From NCBI GenBank assembly GCA_001689405.1, contig LUJO01000008.1, forward strand, positions 1 through 9,744: DNA of 9,744 nt, given 5' to 3'. This document shows positions 1 through 7,427 of this stretch, piece after piece. Each line of letters starts with the position of its first letter. Position 1 is the first letter of the stretch. The notes beneath the pieces were generated by a model, which saw only the letters and a list, made by a program, of their open reading frames with translations, had not been told where the DNA came from and did not search any database. Source of the DNA: Candidatus Homeothermus arabinoxylanisolvens. Lineage in GTDB: Bacteria > Bacteroidota > Bacteroidia > Bacteroidales > Muribaculaceae. The translations under genes and the position numbers were made by a program.

Positions 1-16
1 GGTCCCTTTTCAAATG

Positions 17-1951
17 TTAGATGCAGACTATCTCGCCGAATTTGTGCTCAAGATATTTACCAATCTCCTCTACCGAATAACAACGGTCTTTTGACTCGAG
101 ATTCGTGTTGAAGTAGAAGTCGGCTGCCGGATCGAGCTCATACGCTATGCGGTAGGGCGAATTGGAATGGAAGTCGGGTGACGATGCATCATCGGAAGTT
201 TCAGCCTGCAACTTTCTGATTTTGCCGGCAAGAGCGGGGTTGCGGTACGCCAGCCATACCACAAAAGCCGGCGACATAAGCATATATGCGTTGAGATATC
301 CGAACTCGTCTCCGTTTTTATGCAATACATCAAGCACTTCCGCAACCGTATCCACATTCACCAGCCCATCCTTCTCTGAGTACATGACCAGATTAAGACC
401 CGGGTTGAGAAGAAGCGCGAGATAGTATGACGCAATCATACCTCTGATCATGTCATCGAGTTCCTGAGGCGTCGAATCAAGATATTTCTGGACCGTATCG
501 ATTGTCTCGTTCAGACCGCAGGCTCTCAGATAAATACGTAGTGTTGACTCCGGATCGGTGACCTCCGATGACATCTGGGAATGCCGTTCGGCTATATGTA
601 TGCTGATTTCCCCCGGATCGGCAAGCACCGTACCGTCGGGAGCCGTATAGGGCATAGCCGGGTCAAGCATATAGGCCACGGCCATCAGTCCGGCTTCCTG
701 ATTGGATGGATATATCTTCTTTACTATTTCCTCCACATTGACAGCGACTTCATTGGCACCGGCTTCCTCGAGCCAGCGTGTCACACGATGCGAATACAGA
801 TATTTACAGCCGAGAGGCTTGTCGGCGACAAGCATTTGCGCGAGCTCCGAAGGAGAATGGGCCACAAGCCCTTTCGCGGAATTGAAAACGACTTCAAAGT
901 TAGAAGCGAGGCGCTCCTCAGTGGAGAAACTCGTACCCTCCGCCCATTGCCTTATAGCGTCGAAGTCGGCGCGGTCAGCCATTTTCACACGGGTAAGAGC
1001 CTTTATGAGCGACATCATGTGGGCCGACATACCTTTGGGCTGCGGCAGCGACTCGTTCATCTTGTCGCGCAGCAGCTGGCTCTCGTTGGCGGTCAGTCTG
1101 GCCTTTCCCAACCACAGACAGAGCAGCGACACACCGAGTGAATAATAGTCTGACTTCACTCCGATCTCAGCCGGTTCGCCGGGCACGCGTGAATAGAATT
1201 CAGGAGCGGCATAAACCGGTGAGCGCATATCGTCGACGCGGCAAGTGCCGCCCTCCTTACACTCTGCCGATATGCCGAAGTCGGCAAGCACAATCTGCGT
1301 TCTTTCCTTGTCGGCATAGAAGAAGTTGGCCGGTTTTATATCGCGGTGCAGAATGCCGTGCTTCGAAAGGAAGTCGATAGCGGCAGCCATACGCAACGCC
1401 ACATTGCGCAGAGCGTCCTCATCGCCTTCAAGCACCAAGCCGTCCATTGAGCCTCCCTCGCAAAAGTCCATCAGCTCATAGTCATTCATGCTCGAATCGG
1501 CGGGGTTCTCCCACACTCCATGACTGACTATATTCACCAGCAGACCGCTGTCGCGGAGTTTACTTATCTTTTCAAGGATCTCATGATTGGGACGGTGGTC
1601 GGGGTCATAATAGTAAATCTTGAGCGCATACTTCCTGCCGCCGTTTGTCACGGTGAATACAATGGCCTCACCCGATGAATCGGAGAGTACGCCCTCGTTT
1701 TTATATTTCACGCCGTTGAGTATGAACTCCTCCGGCCATTCACTTGCTGAGGTCTTGGCCTCGTTCTGAAGCATCTTGCGTCTGATGCCCGCGGAGGCGT
1801 TGTTCCGGTCATAGGGCCGGGGGCCGTTGTCGGCGCCTCTCGATGCTTTTCCGGTAACATGTGTATCGTTACTGCGTCCACGCACGGCCTTGCCGGGGGA
1901 GTGGGCGTCTCTGTCGCGGCGTGCGCGACCTGTAGAATGTTCGTCTGCCAT
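17..1951 (-). CDS. Eukaryote-like serine/threonine protein kinase with C-terminal repeat region
   Basis: Cytoplasmic protein kinase of 644 residues, last gene of the four-gene operon inside the window. Residues 1-70 are basic and low-complexity, probably disordered. The kinase domain spans about 75-340: beta-3 lysine in YALKIYYY (K111), alpha-C glutamate in HEILEKI, HRDIKPANF with catalytic D204, K206 and N209, DFG at 224-226, and AAPE at 248-251. All catalytic residues are present, so it should be active, although the glycine-rich loop (LSDSSGEAIVF) is atypical. No transmembrane segment is visible. Residues 345-644 match no domain I can name. They contain a YLYSHRVTRWLEEAG segment and three degenerate copies of an (A/Y)xxLDP-type motif near 425, 512 and 603. 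A TTG two codons upstream is the alternative start; the ATG lies 2 bases after the stop of the membrane-protein gene and is preferred. Family membership is secure; substrate and biological role are unknown. Confidence 0.93.
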   Translation of the reverse strand: MADEHSTGRARRDRDAHSPGKAVRGRSNDTHVTGKASRGADNGPRPYDRNNASAGIRRKMLQNEAKTSASEWPEEFILNGVKYKNEGVLSDSSGEAIVFTVTNGGRKYALKIYYYDPDHRPNHEILEKISKLRDSGLLVNIVSHGVWENPADSSMNDYELMDFCEGGSMDGLVLEGDEDALRNVALRMAAAIDFLSKHGILHRDIKPANFFYADKERTQIVLADFGISAECKEGGTCRVDDMRSPVYAAPEFYSRVPGEPAEIGVKSDYYSLGVSLLCLWLGKARLTANESQLLRDKMNESLPQPKGMSAHMMSLIKALTRVKMADRADFDAIRQWAEGTSFSTEERLASNFEVVFNSAKGLVAHSPSELAQMLVADKPLGCKYLYSHRVTRWLEEAGANEVAVNVEEIVKKIYPSNQEAGLMAVAYMLDPAMPYTAPDGTVLADPGEISIHIAERHSQMSSEVTDPESTLRIYLRACGLNETIDTVQKYLDSTPQELDDMIRGMIASYYLALLLNPGLNLVMYSEKDGLVNVDTVAEVLDVLHKNGDEFGYLNAYMLMSPAFVVWLAYRNPALAGKIRKLQAETSDDASSPDFHSNSPYRIAYELDPAADFYFNTNLESKDRCYSVEEIGKYLEHKFGEIVCI

Positions 1952-1953
1952 AA

Positions 1954-3516
1954 TCAATCTGATGAACTGTGAGTGGTATAGGTGCTTGAGCCCTGATATT
2001 TTCTATCGAGCACTACGCGCACATAATCGCGTTTACGCTCTTTGTGTCCGCAGCACTGGCACTGGTAATGGAGCATGTAGCGGTCATACCGCACATTCTC
2101 CTTATAGCGGTCCTCACGCCAGTCGGTATCGGTCTCATAGTGGTTCTTTACATCCTCGCGCCACGATGAATTGCCTTGCGTGACCTGAGTCCAAGTCTGC
2201 CACCTGCGCGTGCGCGAGCCCAATTTATGTGATTGTGAGGTGTCCTCCGTCTTCTCCTCGCTTTCAAGGAAGTCCTTGTCAACAAGCTCCATCGCCTCCA
2301 TGGCACGGCATTTCTGGCATCGTGTGTGGGGCACCTCGTCGGCAAGGACAGTGAACTCATTCTGACACATCATATAGGCACTCGCTATAAGCAGAAATTC
2401 CCAAAAGATGTATTCGCCCCATGTCATAGTGACTATAATCCAGTAATAGGCAAAAGCCACAGTCAATATCGATATGAGTATTTTGACAGCCGTATCTGAC
2501 AGTGGATAAAGCGAATGACGGAAATACAGCATTATGTGTATCAACAGACATGCCACTGAAGGAATTGCGATAAGCCATATCAAGCCGCAGATGCCGATTA
2601 CTATACGCTTGGTCCAGTTCCATGTCTTATCCATCGGTGACGTGCAGAATTCCGACGGCTTGAGCGAATCGTAAAGGCTGCTCCGCGCGAAGAATGATGT
2701 CAGCGGGAAGTCTATCAACTGCGATGAAAGCGGAATATACTTCCATATCCACGAGTTACGGTCACTTAGAAGACCGAAACGCACCGATGATACCGTAGAG
2801 TCGGCGGCTATGGTGAGTACGGGCTCATAGAACGATCCGGTGCTTTTGTCGAAAACCGATGTATTTACCGAAGCCTCGCCGCCACCGGTGCCGCTCGGAA
2901 TATACTGCATGACCGGCCCGTATTTATCTTCGATAGAATCCAAGTTTTTGCCGATGACATTACTCTCGAATTTTTCGCGGGAAGCAAAATGCGATGATGA
3001 GTTTTTTCGGAAGATATATTTATGGCTGTCTTTGAATGCCGGGAAATAATCGGTCGGGTAGATATTGGTGCTCTTTGCCCCGTTGGCAAGAGTGCCGTAA
3101 TATTCCCATCCTAAAATATGTCCGTATTGCGATGAGGTCTCGGGGATGTTGGTAAGCCAGATAGTGTCGTTAGGATTATGTTTTTTACTGTGGGTCAATA
3201 CAGGCATGTCAACATACCACGGCCTGATCCACCCTCTGACACCCTTGTCGGTCTCCACAAGATATTTCATGAATATGCCGTCGTTGTAGACACCCAGCAT
3301 CCTTACACTGTCGCCTTTTGCTATCGTAGTATTGATTGTATCGTTACCGAACACGCAGAATATATGTCCTTTGGCGGTGATCGCCATCATAGGGCCGTCA
3401 GACCGCATACGGGTGCTCTCGAATAAGGAGGCGCCGATCATCAGCGATACTAAAAAGGCGAAAATAGCGACAACCACCCACGGCATACCCGGTTTATACG
3501 GTGAAGTTTTAGCCAT
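1954..3516 (-). CDS. Membrane protein with extracytoplasmic SH3-like domain and cytoplasmic split zinc ribbon
   Basis: Protein of 520 residues, not a family I recognise as a whole. A hydrophobic anchor lies at about 13-31. It is followed by about 270 probably extracytoplasmic residues, then three further hydrophobic segments at about 303-330, 343-363 and 367-384. With an inside N-terminus, four helices put the C-terminal tail in the cytosol. Residues 49-102 look like a bacterial SH3 domain (GDSVRMLGVYNDG ... GVRGWIRP). Residues 185-250 (GKNLDSIEDKYGPVMQ, then VLTIAADSTVSSVRF) resemble a BamE/SmpA-like fold, though only weakly. The tail has CQKC at 400-403 and CQCCGH at 486-491, a possible zinc ribbon interrupted by about 80 charged residues rich in Trp, Arg and Asp. 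A TTG three codons upstream would overlap the previous gene; the ATG gives a 1-base gap and is preferred. Inferred role: couples an envelope signal to the downstream kinase. Confidence 0.85.
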   Translation of the reverse strand: MAKTSPYKPGMPWVVVAIFAFLVSLMIGASLFESTRMRSDGPMMAITAKGHIFCVFGNDTINTTIAKGDSVRMLGVYNDGIFMKYLVETDKGVRGWIRPWYVDMPVLTHSKKHNPNDTIWLTNIPETSSQYGHILGWEYYGTLANGAKSTNIYPTDYFPAFKDSHKYIFRKNSSSHFASREKFESNVIGKNLDSIEDKYGPVMQYIPSGTGGGEASVNTSVFDKSTGSFYEPVLTIAADSTVSSVRFGLLSDRNSWIWKYIPLSSQLIDFPLTSFFARSSLYDSLKPSEFCTSPMDKTWNWTKRIVIGICGLIWLIAIPSVACLLIHIMLYFRHSLYPLSDTAVKILISILTVAFAYYWIIVTMTWGEYIFWEFLLIASAYMMCQNEFTVLADEVPHTRCQKCRAMEAMELVDKDFLESEEKTEDTSQSHKLGSRTRRWQTWTQVTQGNSSWREDVKNHYETDTDWREDRYKENVRYDRYMLHYQCQCCGHKERKRDYVRVVLDRKYQGSSTYTTHSSSD

Positions 3517-3517
3517 A

Positions 3518-4423
3518 TTATTCAATTTTTAAAGTTGTTTTAGTGATATTCAAGCCACCCAGTTCATCATTGTATTGTTCGGGAGTTATGTAAATCCACT
3601 GTCCGCCAAGTTCAGGCGACACACAATCGGAGGGATCGGGATGCAGGGCGCTGCATACATTGCACCGCCACATCATAGGATTATAGTTTGTCATGTCGTA
3701 TTGTACATCAACACATGCCACCTTTCGCGCCGAGTAGTAGTCGCGCTGCTGCTCGGGCGTGAAGTCGGGAGGCGGTGTCAATGCCGCAAGGGCGGCATCC
3801 ATCTCGGCAGCCTTTTCGCGATACGCGTCCATTATGGCGTCAAGCGTGAATTCAGGAGCATGGTACTGCTGCCGTTGCGCTACAACGGGCGGCTTATATA
3901 AATCGGGTGTGCCCGTAGAGTTGAAAAGACTGTTATAACGGTCAAGCAATGCTTTGTCTTCAGCAGAAAGTTCGGAATGTGCGGGGGCGTTTTTCTGATA
4001 CTCCTCGATCTGACGGTAAAGCGCTTCCAGCTCCGCGGCCTTACGGCTTACAGTCTGAAACATAGGGTCGGCCAAGGCGGCGCTTCGTGCCGCATGCCCG
4101 CGCGGCGTAAGCGGGGCATTGCATTTCCGACAGAAGTTGCGTGAATTAAGTGTACCGCACTCGGGGCATACAACCCCGTCTTTGGGCTGTCCGCAACGGT
4201 TGCAGAACCGCTTTTCGGCATCGACCTGCGCACCGCAGAAAGTACATACGTCGGGATGCAGAGAATGACCGCACTCGGGACATATGGCCCACTGTGCCTC
4301 ACACGGATTACCGCAATGAGGACACTTGACAGAGCTTTTGGCGACAGAGGATTTCGGCCGCCAGACACTCTGCCTGTACTGTCGGGATTGAGTCTTTACT
4401 TTTGACTTTTGCAATCCGCTCAT
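3518..4423 (-). CDS. Cytoplasmic protein with three tandem zinc ribbons
   Basis: Protein of 301 residues with no membrane segment. After a basic N-terminus (1-30) come three consecutive four-cysteine zinc ribbons: C34/C37 with C48/C51, C60/C63 with C74/C77, and C86/C89 with C98/C101. These have CPxCG or CxxCG knuckles like those of double-zinc-ribbon (DZR) proteins. Residues 122-215 are helical and charged, with possible coiled coil. The C-terminal part carries a further cluster, CNVC at 254-257 and C267, that may be a fourth metal site next to a conserved-looking WIYITPEQY segment. Such zinc-ribbon arrays commonly mediate protein interaction; DNA or RNA binding cannot be excluded. Its ATG lies 3 bases after the microprotein stop and its stop 1 base before the next ATG, so it belongs tightly to this operon. 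Exact function unknown. Confidence 0.87.
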   Translation of the reverse strand: MSGLQKSKVKTQSRQYRQSVWRPKSSVAKSSVKCPHCGNPCEAQWAICPECGHSLHPDVCTFCGAQVDAEKRFCNRCGQPKDGVVCPECGTLNSRNFCRKCNAPLTPRGHAARSAALADPMFQTVSRKAAELEALYRQIEEYQKNAPAHSELSAEDKALLDRYNSLFNSTGTPDLYKPPVVAQRQQYHAPEFTLDAIMDAYREKAAEMDAALAALTPPPDFTPEQQRDYYSARKVACVDVQYDMTNYNPMMWRCNVCSALHPDPSDCVSPELGGQWIYITPEQYNDELGGLNITKTTLKIE

Positions 4424-4426
4424 GGC

Positions 4427-4594
4427 CTATGCTTCGACAGTAGCGTCTTTGTCAAACAAACGCACTATGGCGCGGATGATGACGTAAAGCAACCATATGC
4501 CTCCGAGAGCCACTGCAAGTGCCATTCCTATGCCACGGAACGCCGTCATACCGGTACCGAAGCCGGACCACAGCCAACTAAAAAATGAGTTCAT
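4427..4594 (-). CDS. 55-residue single-pass membrane microprotein
   Basis: This short frame starts at ATG 4594-4592 and ends in TAG at 4429-4427. The product begins MNSFFSWLWSGFGTG, has one hydrophobic segment at about residues 18-43 (ending GGIWLLYVIIRAIV), and finishes with a short charged tail RLFDKDATVEA. It is the first gene of the four-gene operon, and only 3 bases separate its stop from the ATG of the zinc-ribbon gene. The spacing, the clean transmembrane pattern with positive residues at the probable cytoplasmic edge, and the lack of a competing frame support a real gene. It could be a small subunit or regulator of the membrane protein encoded two genes later. No family is recognised. 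Confidence 0.7.
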   Translation of the reverse strand: MNSFFSWLWSGFGTGMTAFRGIGMALAVALGGIWLLYVIIRAIVRLFDKDATVEA

Positions 4595-4687
4595 GATTGT
4601 ATGGTTTATAAGTTAATAAATCAGGTGATCGCGGACAATCAAGGCATGGCTCCTCGTCCGTTCAGGTTATTACAATGATTCGTTAAG
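4595..4687. other. Gap between response regulator and four-gene operon
   Basis: A 93-base spacer with no coding potential. I see no good TAnnTTTG -7 element on the minus strand, so the promoter of the downstream operon is either degenerate here or the operon is partly read through from the response-regulator gene. A 5-bp inverted repeat CGGAC/GTCCG (4632-4636 and 4656-4660) with a 19-base loop is present, but it has no T-run, so it is not a convincing terminator. Confidence 0.4.
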
Positions 4688-5344
4688 TCAACGTATGATG
4701 CCGCTTCGCTTAATGTAGCCTTTGTCGATCGCTTTCACAATCAGGTCGGCCACATTGACTGCTCCGAGCTTGGCGAAGAGCGATTTGCGGTGGGCTTCCA
4801 CAGTATTCTCGGTGACGAACATGGCGGCGGCTATTTCGCGCGAAGTTTTGCCCTGCGATATCTGATAGAGCACTTCCAGCTCCCGCGCCGACGGGTGCAG
4901 ACTGCTGTCACCGGCAGCCTTCAACGCCTTGTGCACCTCCTCGCAATAGTAGTTTTTGCCTTTCAGTATCTCTTCAATGGCGGTTATGATTTCGCTACCC
5001 TCGCCCGATTTGTATATTATTGCGTTAACGTCGCGGGCAAGGAGCTTCCGTAGAGTCCATATTTCATCGTGCACGGTGCTTACGATTACGTGTGCCACAG
5101 GATTTCTGGCGCGGATCATCTCTATCAGCACAAATCCGTCAAGATCCGGCAATTCGAGGTCTATTATATAAAAATCGAATTCAGCCCCGGCCTCCAATTG
5201 AGACACCAGCCCCATAGCCGTGCTGAACTTCGTAACGTTATTGGCATTACGGCTTGCAAGAATGGCTGTCATGCCTTCCCTTACAAGGTCGTGGTCGTCA
5301 ACAACGGCTATTTTCATCTGTGACAATATCGATTGGTCGTCCAT
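4688..5344 (-). CDS. NarL/FixJ-family (LuxR-type) response regulator
   Basis: DNA-binding response regulator, 218 residues from the chosen ATG. The receiver domain (about 10-125) has the acidic pair in VVDDHD (D16, D17), phospho-acceptor D62 in YIIDLELPDLDG, the Ser/Thr of VIVST (S89/T90), and K112 in IYKSGEG. The linker leads to a C-terminal LuxR-type helix-turn-helix (about 150-215): SARELEVLYQISQGKTSREIA and VTENTVEAHRKSLFAKL. A longer frame begins at a TTG at 5407, but that TTG is the -33 element of the gene's own promoter, so it cannot be the start. ATG 5344 gives a leader of about 25 bases; ATG 5317 (MKIAVVDDH) is a second possibility. It lies directly downstream of a HisKA_3 histidine kinase gene, its presumed partner. 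Targets are unknown; sites shared with the kinase promoter region suggest autoregulation. Confidence 0.95.
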   Translation of the reverse strand: MDDQSILSQMKIAVVDDHDLVREGMTAILASRNANNVTKFSTAMGLVSQLEAGAEFDFYIIDLELPDLDGFVLIEMIRARNPVAHVIVSTVHDEIWTLRKLLARDVNAIIYKSGEGSEIITAIEEILKGKNYYCEEVHKALKAAGDSSLHPSARELEVLYQISQGKTSREIAAAMFVTENTVEAHRKSLFAKLGAVNVADLIVKAIDKGYIKRSGIIR

Positions 5345-5376
5345 AAGCGTTTGAAAATTGCGTTTTGTTCTGTATG

Positions 5377-5407
5377 CAAAATTACCCCGCTTATGAACGC
5401 CCGTCAA
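5377..5407 (-). promoter_or_regulatory. Bacteroidetes-type promoter of the response-regulator gene
   Basis: Read on the minus strand, TTG (5407-5405) is followed after 20 bases by TAATTTTG (5384-5377), an exact match to the TAnnTTTG -7 consensus with typical spacing. Transcription would start near 5370, about 25 bases before ATG 5344. The regulator can therefore be expressed separately from the histidine kinase. Confidence 0.72.
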
Positions 5408-5408
5408 T

Positions 5409-5422
5409 TACGGATTTCCGTA
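5409..5422. promoter_or_regulatory. Perfect 14-bp dyad next to the -33 element, candidate operator
   Basis: TACGGA-TT-TCCGTA is a perfect inverted repeat (6-2-6) one base upstream of the TTG -33 element of the response-regulator promoter. NarL-family regulators dimerise and bind short inverted half-sites with a 2-bp centre, so this is a plausible site for autoregulation. With a 2-base centre it makes a poor RNA hairpin and a T-tract is lacking on the minus strand, so a terminator for the histidine kinase gene is less likely. Confidence 0.5.
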
Positions 5423-5449
5423 GTTTTTCATATTTTTTAAGTATCGAGG

Positions 5450-7222
5450 TTATAAAATAACCGTCAATTTTACGTCTGTACCGCCCGATTCGCCTGCTTC
5501 GACCGACACCGCTCCACCGATGGCATTGGCCCTGCGGCGAATTGAGTCAAGACCGACACCCTTTTTCCCTGCAGGGGTCTTCTGCCGGTATATGCCGTTA
5601 TCGCTGACGGCTGCTTCCAGCTTCTCTTTTGTCAGGGTAAGTATTACTTTGATTTCATCGGCGCCGGAGTGCTTGACCGCATTTCCGGTGGCCTCCTGAA
5701 CTATGCGGTACACTTCAAGTGCCGTAGCATCGGGCACTTCGCTCCAGTCAGCATCAACGGCCGAAGAGTCATAGCTAAAGTCGATTTTTCCGTTATTGGC
5801 ATCGGCCTGCTTGGCTACGAAGAATCTCACCACCTCGTCAAGTGAAGCGTATGAGAACTCCGGCGGCATCAGTTCGTGCGATATGCGGCGCACCGACTCG
5901 CGGCATGCGTCAATCATCGATGCCGTACTGTCGGCAGACTTTCCGGCTTTTATATTCATCTGAATGGCGAGCAGGTCGTTGCATACGCCGTCGTGCAGCT
6001 CACCGGCCATACGCCGGCGCTCGCTTTCAAGACCTTCAATGTATTGTTGGGTAAGCTGCCGGCCAATGTCGGCACGTATCTTGGCAAATTCCATCTCGCG
6101 CTGCATACGGCGGCGTTTCTGCCGGGTGGCATAGACAATGAAGATGACTGCGCCGATCAAAAGCACGGCAAGGGCGGCGAAAAGCCACATCAGCGTGCCG
6201 GCTCTCTTGGCTTCGCTTTGCGCGAGGGCAAGCTGCGTCTCCTTTGTCTCATATTTTATGGTCAGGTCCCTTAAGCTCTCGGCTTTTTCCTGCGCCCAGA
6301 GGCTGTCGCGCATCACATTGCTCTGTAAAAGAGTCTTATAGGCGTTCTGATAGTCACCCAGCTCAGAGTAGGCCAGATGCATGTTGTTATAGCAATCAAA
6401 TTTCACAAACGGAAGATTGTCAATGCCTTCCAAACCGAGAATTTTATCAAACCATATAATAGCGCCACGATTATCATTGTTCTTCAGGCATATTGAGCAC
6501 TCGGCCTGATAATACGCCATTTTAGATGTCATCGAACTTATCTGCGGCATCAACGACAGGCATTTCTGACGCCATGACTCAGCCGCAGCCTTGTCGCCGC
6601 TGCGGTCAGAGAGCAGCATCGTGTACGCAGCCGCACGAAATGCCGCATCGCTGCTGCCGCTCTCCAAAGAGTTGCGGTAGGCAAGATCCTGATACTTCAG
6701 TGCCCGGTCTATATCGCCGCAACCTGTAAGCACTGAACCGGCCACACCATAGATAACGCCTTTCAGCTCCGTATCGTCACTCTTGGCAATCCAATCACCG
6801 GCCAGCACCGCATTGCGTCCGGCCTCATCCTTATTCTGCATGTCGAGGTTAAGGACCGACAGATTGATATAGAGCGAGGCTATCTCCTCGATAGCTTCCT
6901 GATCCGGATTTTCACGGAATTTACCTGACGTAATGATTGCCAAAGCGTCTTCATATCTTTGCAGGGCCTCGTCTATACGGCCCAAAGAACGCAGGAATAC
7001 ACCTTGGGCGGCATTAGTGCCGACAATTTGCGTGGGGTCGCCGCATTTGTCGGCCAGCAATATGGCTTGCTCCCCTACTATGGCTGCAGAATCGGTGCGG
7101 CCTATACTGTGCAGGCTGTCAGCCGTTTCACGCAGGTGTGCTATCTCCGCGATATCATCAGCATAAGCGAATGACATTGCCGAAGAAAGGGTCATAAGCA
7201 ACGATAAAATTACAGTTCTCAT
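5450..7222 (-). CDS. Membrane sensor histidine kinase with periplasmic TPRs (HisKA_3/NarL type)
   Basis: Protein of 590 residues. A signal peptide or N-terminal anchor (MRTVILSLLMTLSSAMSFAYA) precedes a helical TPR-like region (about 25-310, e.g. SLGRIDEALQRYEDALAI and ELGDYQNAYKTLLQSN). A transmembrane helix follows at about 343-365 (LMWLFAALAVLLIGAVIFIVY), then a basic stop-transfer KRRRMQ and a coiled linker. The dimerisation box ERRRMAGELHDGV holds phospho-acceptor H410. The ATPase domain has an N box (QEATGNAVKHS, N514), a D box (SDNGIYR) and GVGL at 555-558. The D box lacks the second glycine usual in DxGxG. This layout is common for Bacteroidetes sensors paired with NarL-type regulators, and the adjacent regulator fits. 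The signal sensed is unknown. ATG 7222 is preferred to a TTG two codons upstream because it begins the signal peptide cleanly. Confidence 0.94.
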   Translation of the reverse strand: MRTVILSLLMTLSSAMSFAYADDIAEIAHLRETADSLHSIGRTDSAAIVGEQAILLADKCGDPTQIVGTNAAQGVFLRSLGRIDEALQRYEDALAIITSGKFRENPDQEAIEEIASLYINLSVLNLDMQNKDEAGRNAVLAGDWIAKSDDTELKGVIYGVAGSVLTGCGDIDRALKYQDLAYRNSLESGSSDAAFRAAAYTMLLSDRSGDKAAAESWRQKCLSLMPQISSMTSKMAYYQAECSICLKNNDNRGAIIWFDKILGLEGIDNLPFVKFDCYNNMHLAYSELGDYQNAYKTLLQSNVMRDSLWAQEKAESLRDLTIKYETKETQLALAQSEAKRAGTLMWLFAALAVLLIGAVIFIVYATRQKRRRMQREMEFAKIRADIGRQLTQQYIEGLESERRRMAGELHDGVCNDLLAIQMNIKAGKSADSTASMIDACRESVRRISHELMPPEFSYASLDEVVRFFVAKQADANNGKIDFSYDSSAVDADWSEVPDATALEVYRIVQEATGNAVKHSGADEIKVILTLTKEKLEAAVSDNGIYRQKTPAGKKGVGLDSIRRRANAIGGAVSVEAGESGGTDVKLTVIL

Positions 7223-7354
7223 ACTCAATTACATAAAAGCAAGCCGACATGCCATCTTGCGAGCTACATGAAAATAGATTTTCAAGTCACATTACAGGCA
7301 TAGCGCCCCGGGGTTAAACAAATATTAGAAGAAGGGCCACCCTCTTTCTTTTTG
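7223..7354 (-). other. Leader region of the histidine kinase gene with two inverted repeats
   Basis: About 130 bases between the nearest predicted promoter and the kinase ATG, without coding potential. It contains a perfect dyad TGAAAAT-AG-ATTTTCA (7269-7284), the palindrome CCCCGGGG (7306-7313), and a longer imperfect hairpin near 7330-7351 with GGG/CCC at its apex. Together they could form a structured leader or hold regulator sites. I recognise no known riboswitch. Confidence 0.35.
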
Positions 7355-7387
7355 CAAATATACGGATAAGTCGAGAGCAAAAGCAAA
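7355..7387 (-). promoter_or_regulatory. Proximal promoter facing the histidine kinase
   Basis: On the minus strand TTTG (7387-7384), 21 bases, then TATATTTG (7362-7355). The -7 matches TAnnTTTG exactly. Transcription would start near 7348 and give a leader of about 125 bases. It is the copy of the repeated promoter closest to the gene. Confidence 0.6.
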
Positions 7388-7427
7388 TTTATTTGGTTTT
7401 GCCGAGCGAAAGTATATAAGACGAAGT

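Noticed and set aside
581..1141. Long plus-strand frame (186 codons) opposite the Ser/Thr kinase gene
   Set aside because: It is a shadow of the kinase coding sequence. The kinase motifs are on the minus strand and the plus-strand translation has no recognisable pattern.
5345..5407. Longer N-terminus of the response regulator from TTG 5407
   Set aside because: That TTG is the -33 box of a strong promoter whose -7 box lies inside the extension, so the extension would not be transcribed from it, and the receiver domain begins after ATG 5344 or 5317.
7330..7356. Hairpin with GGG-CCA-CCC apex followed by a T-rich run, a possible plus-strand terminator
   Set aside because: No plus-strand gene precedes it, so there is no transcript to end. 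On the minus strand it falls in the kinase leader and lacks a T-run.
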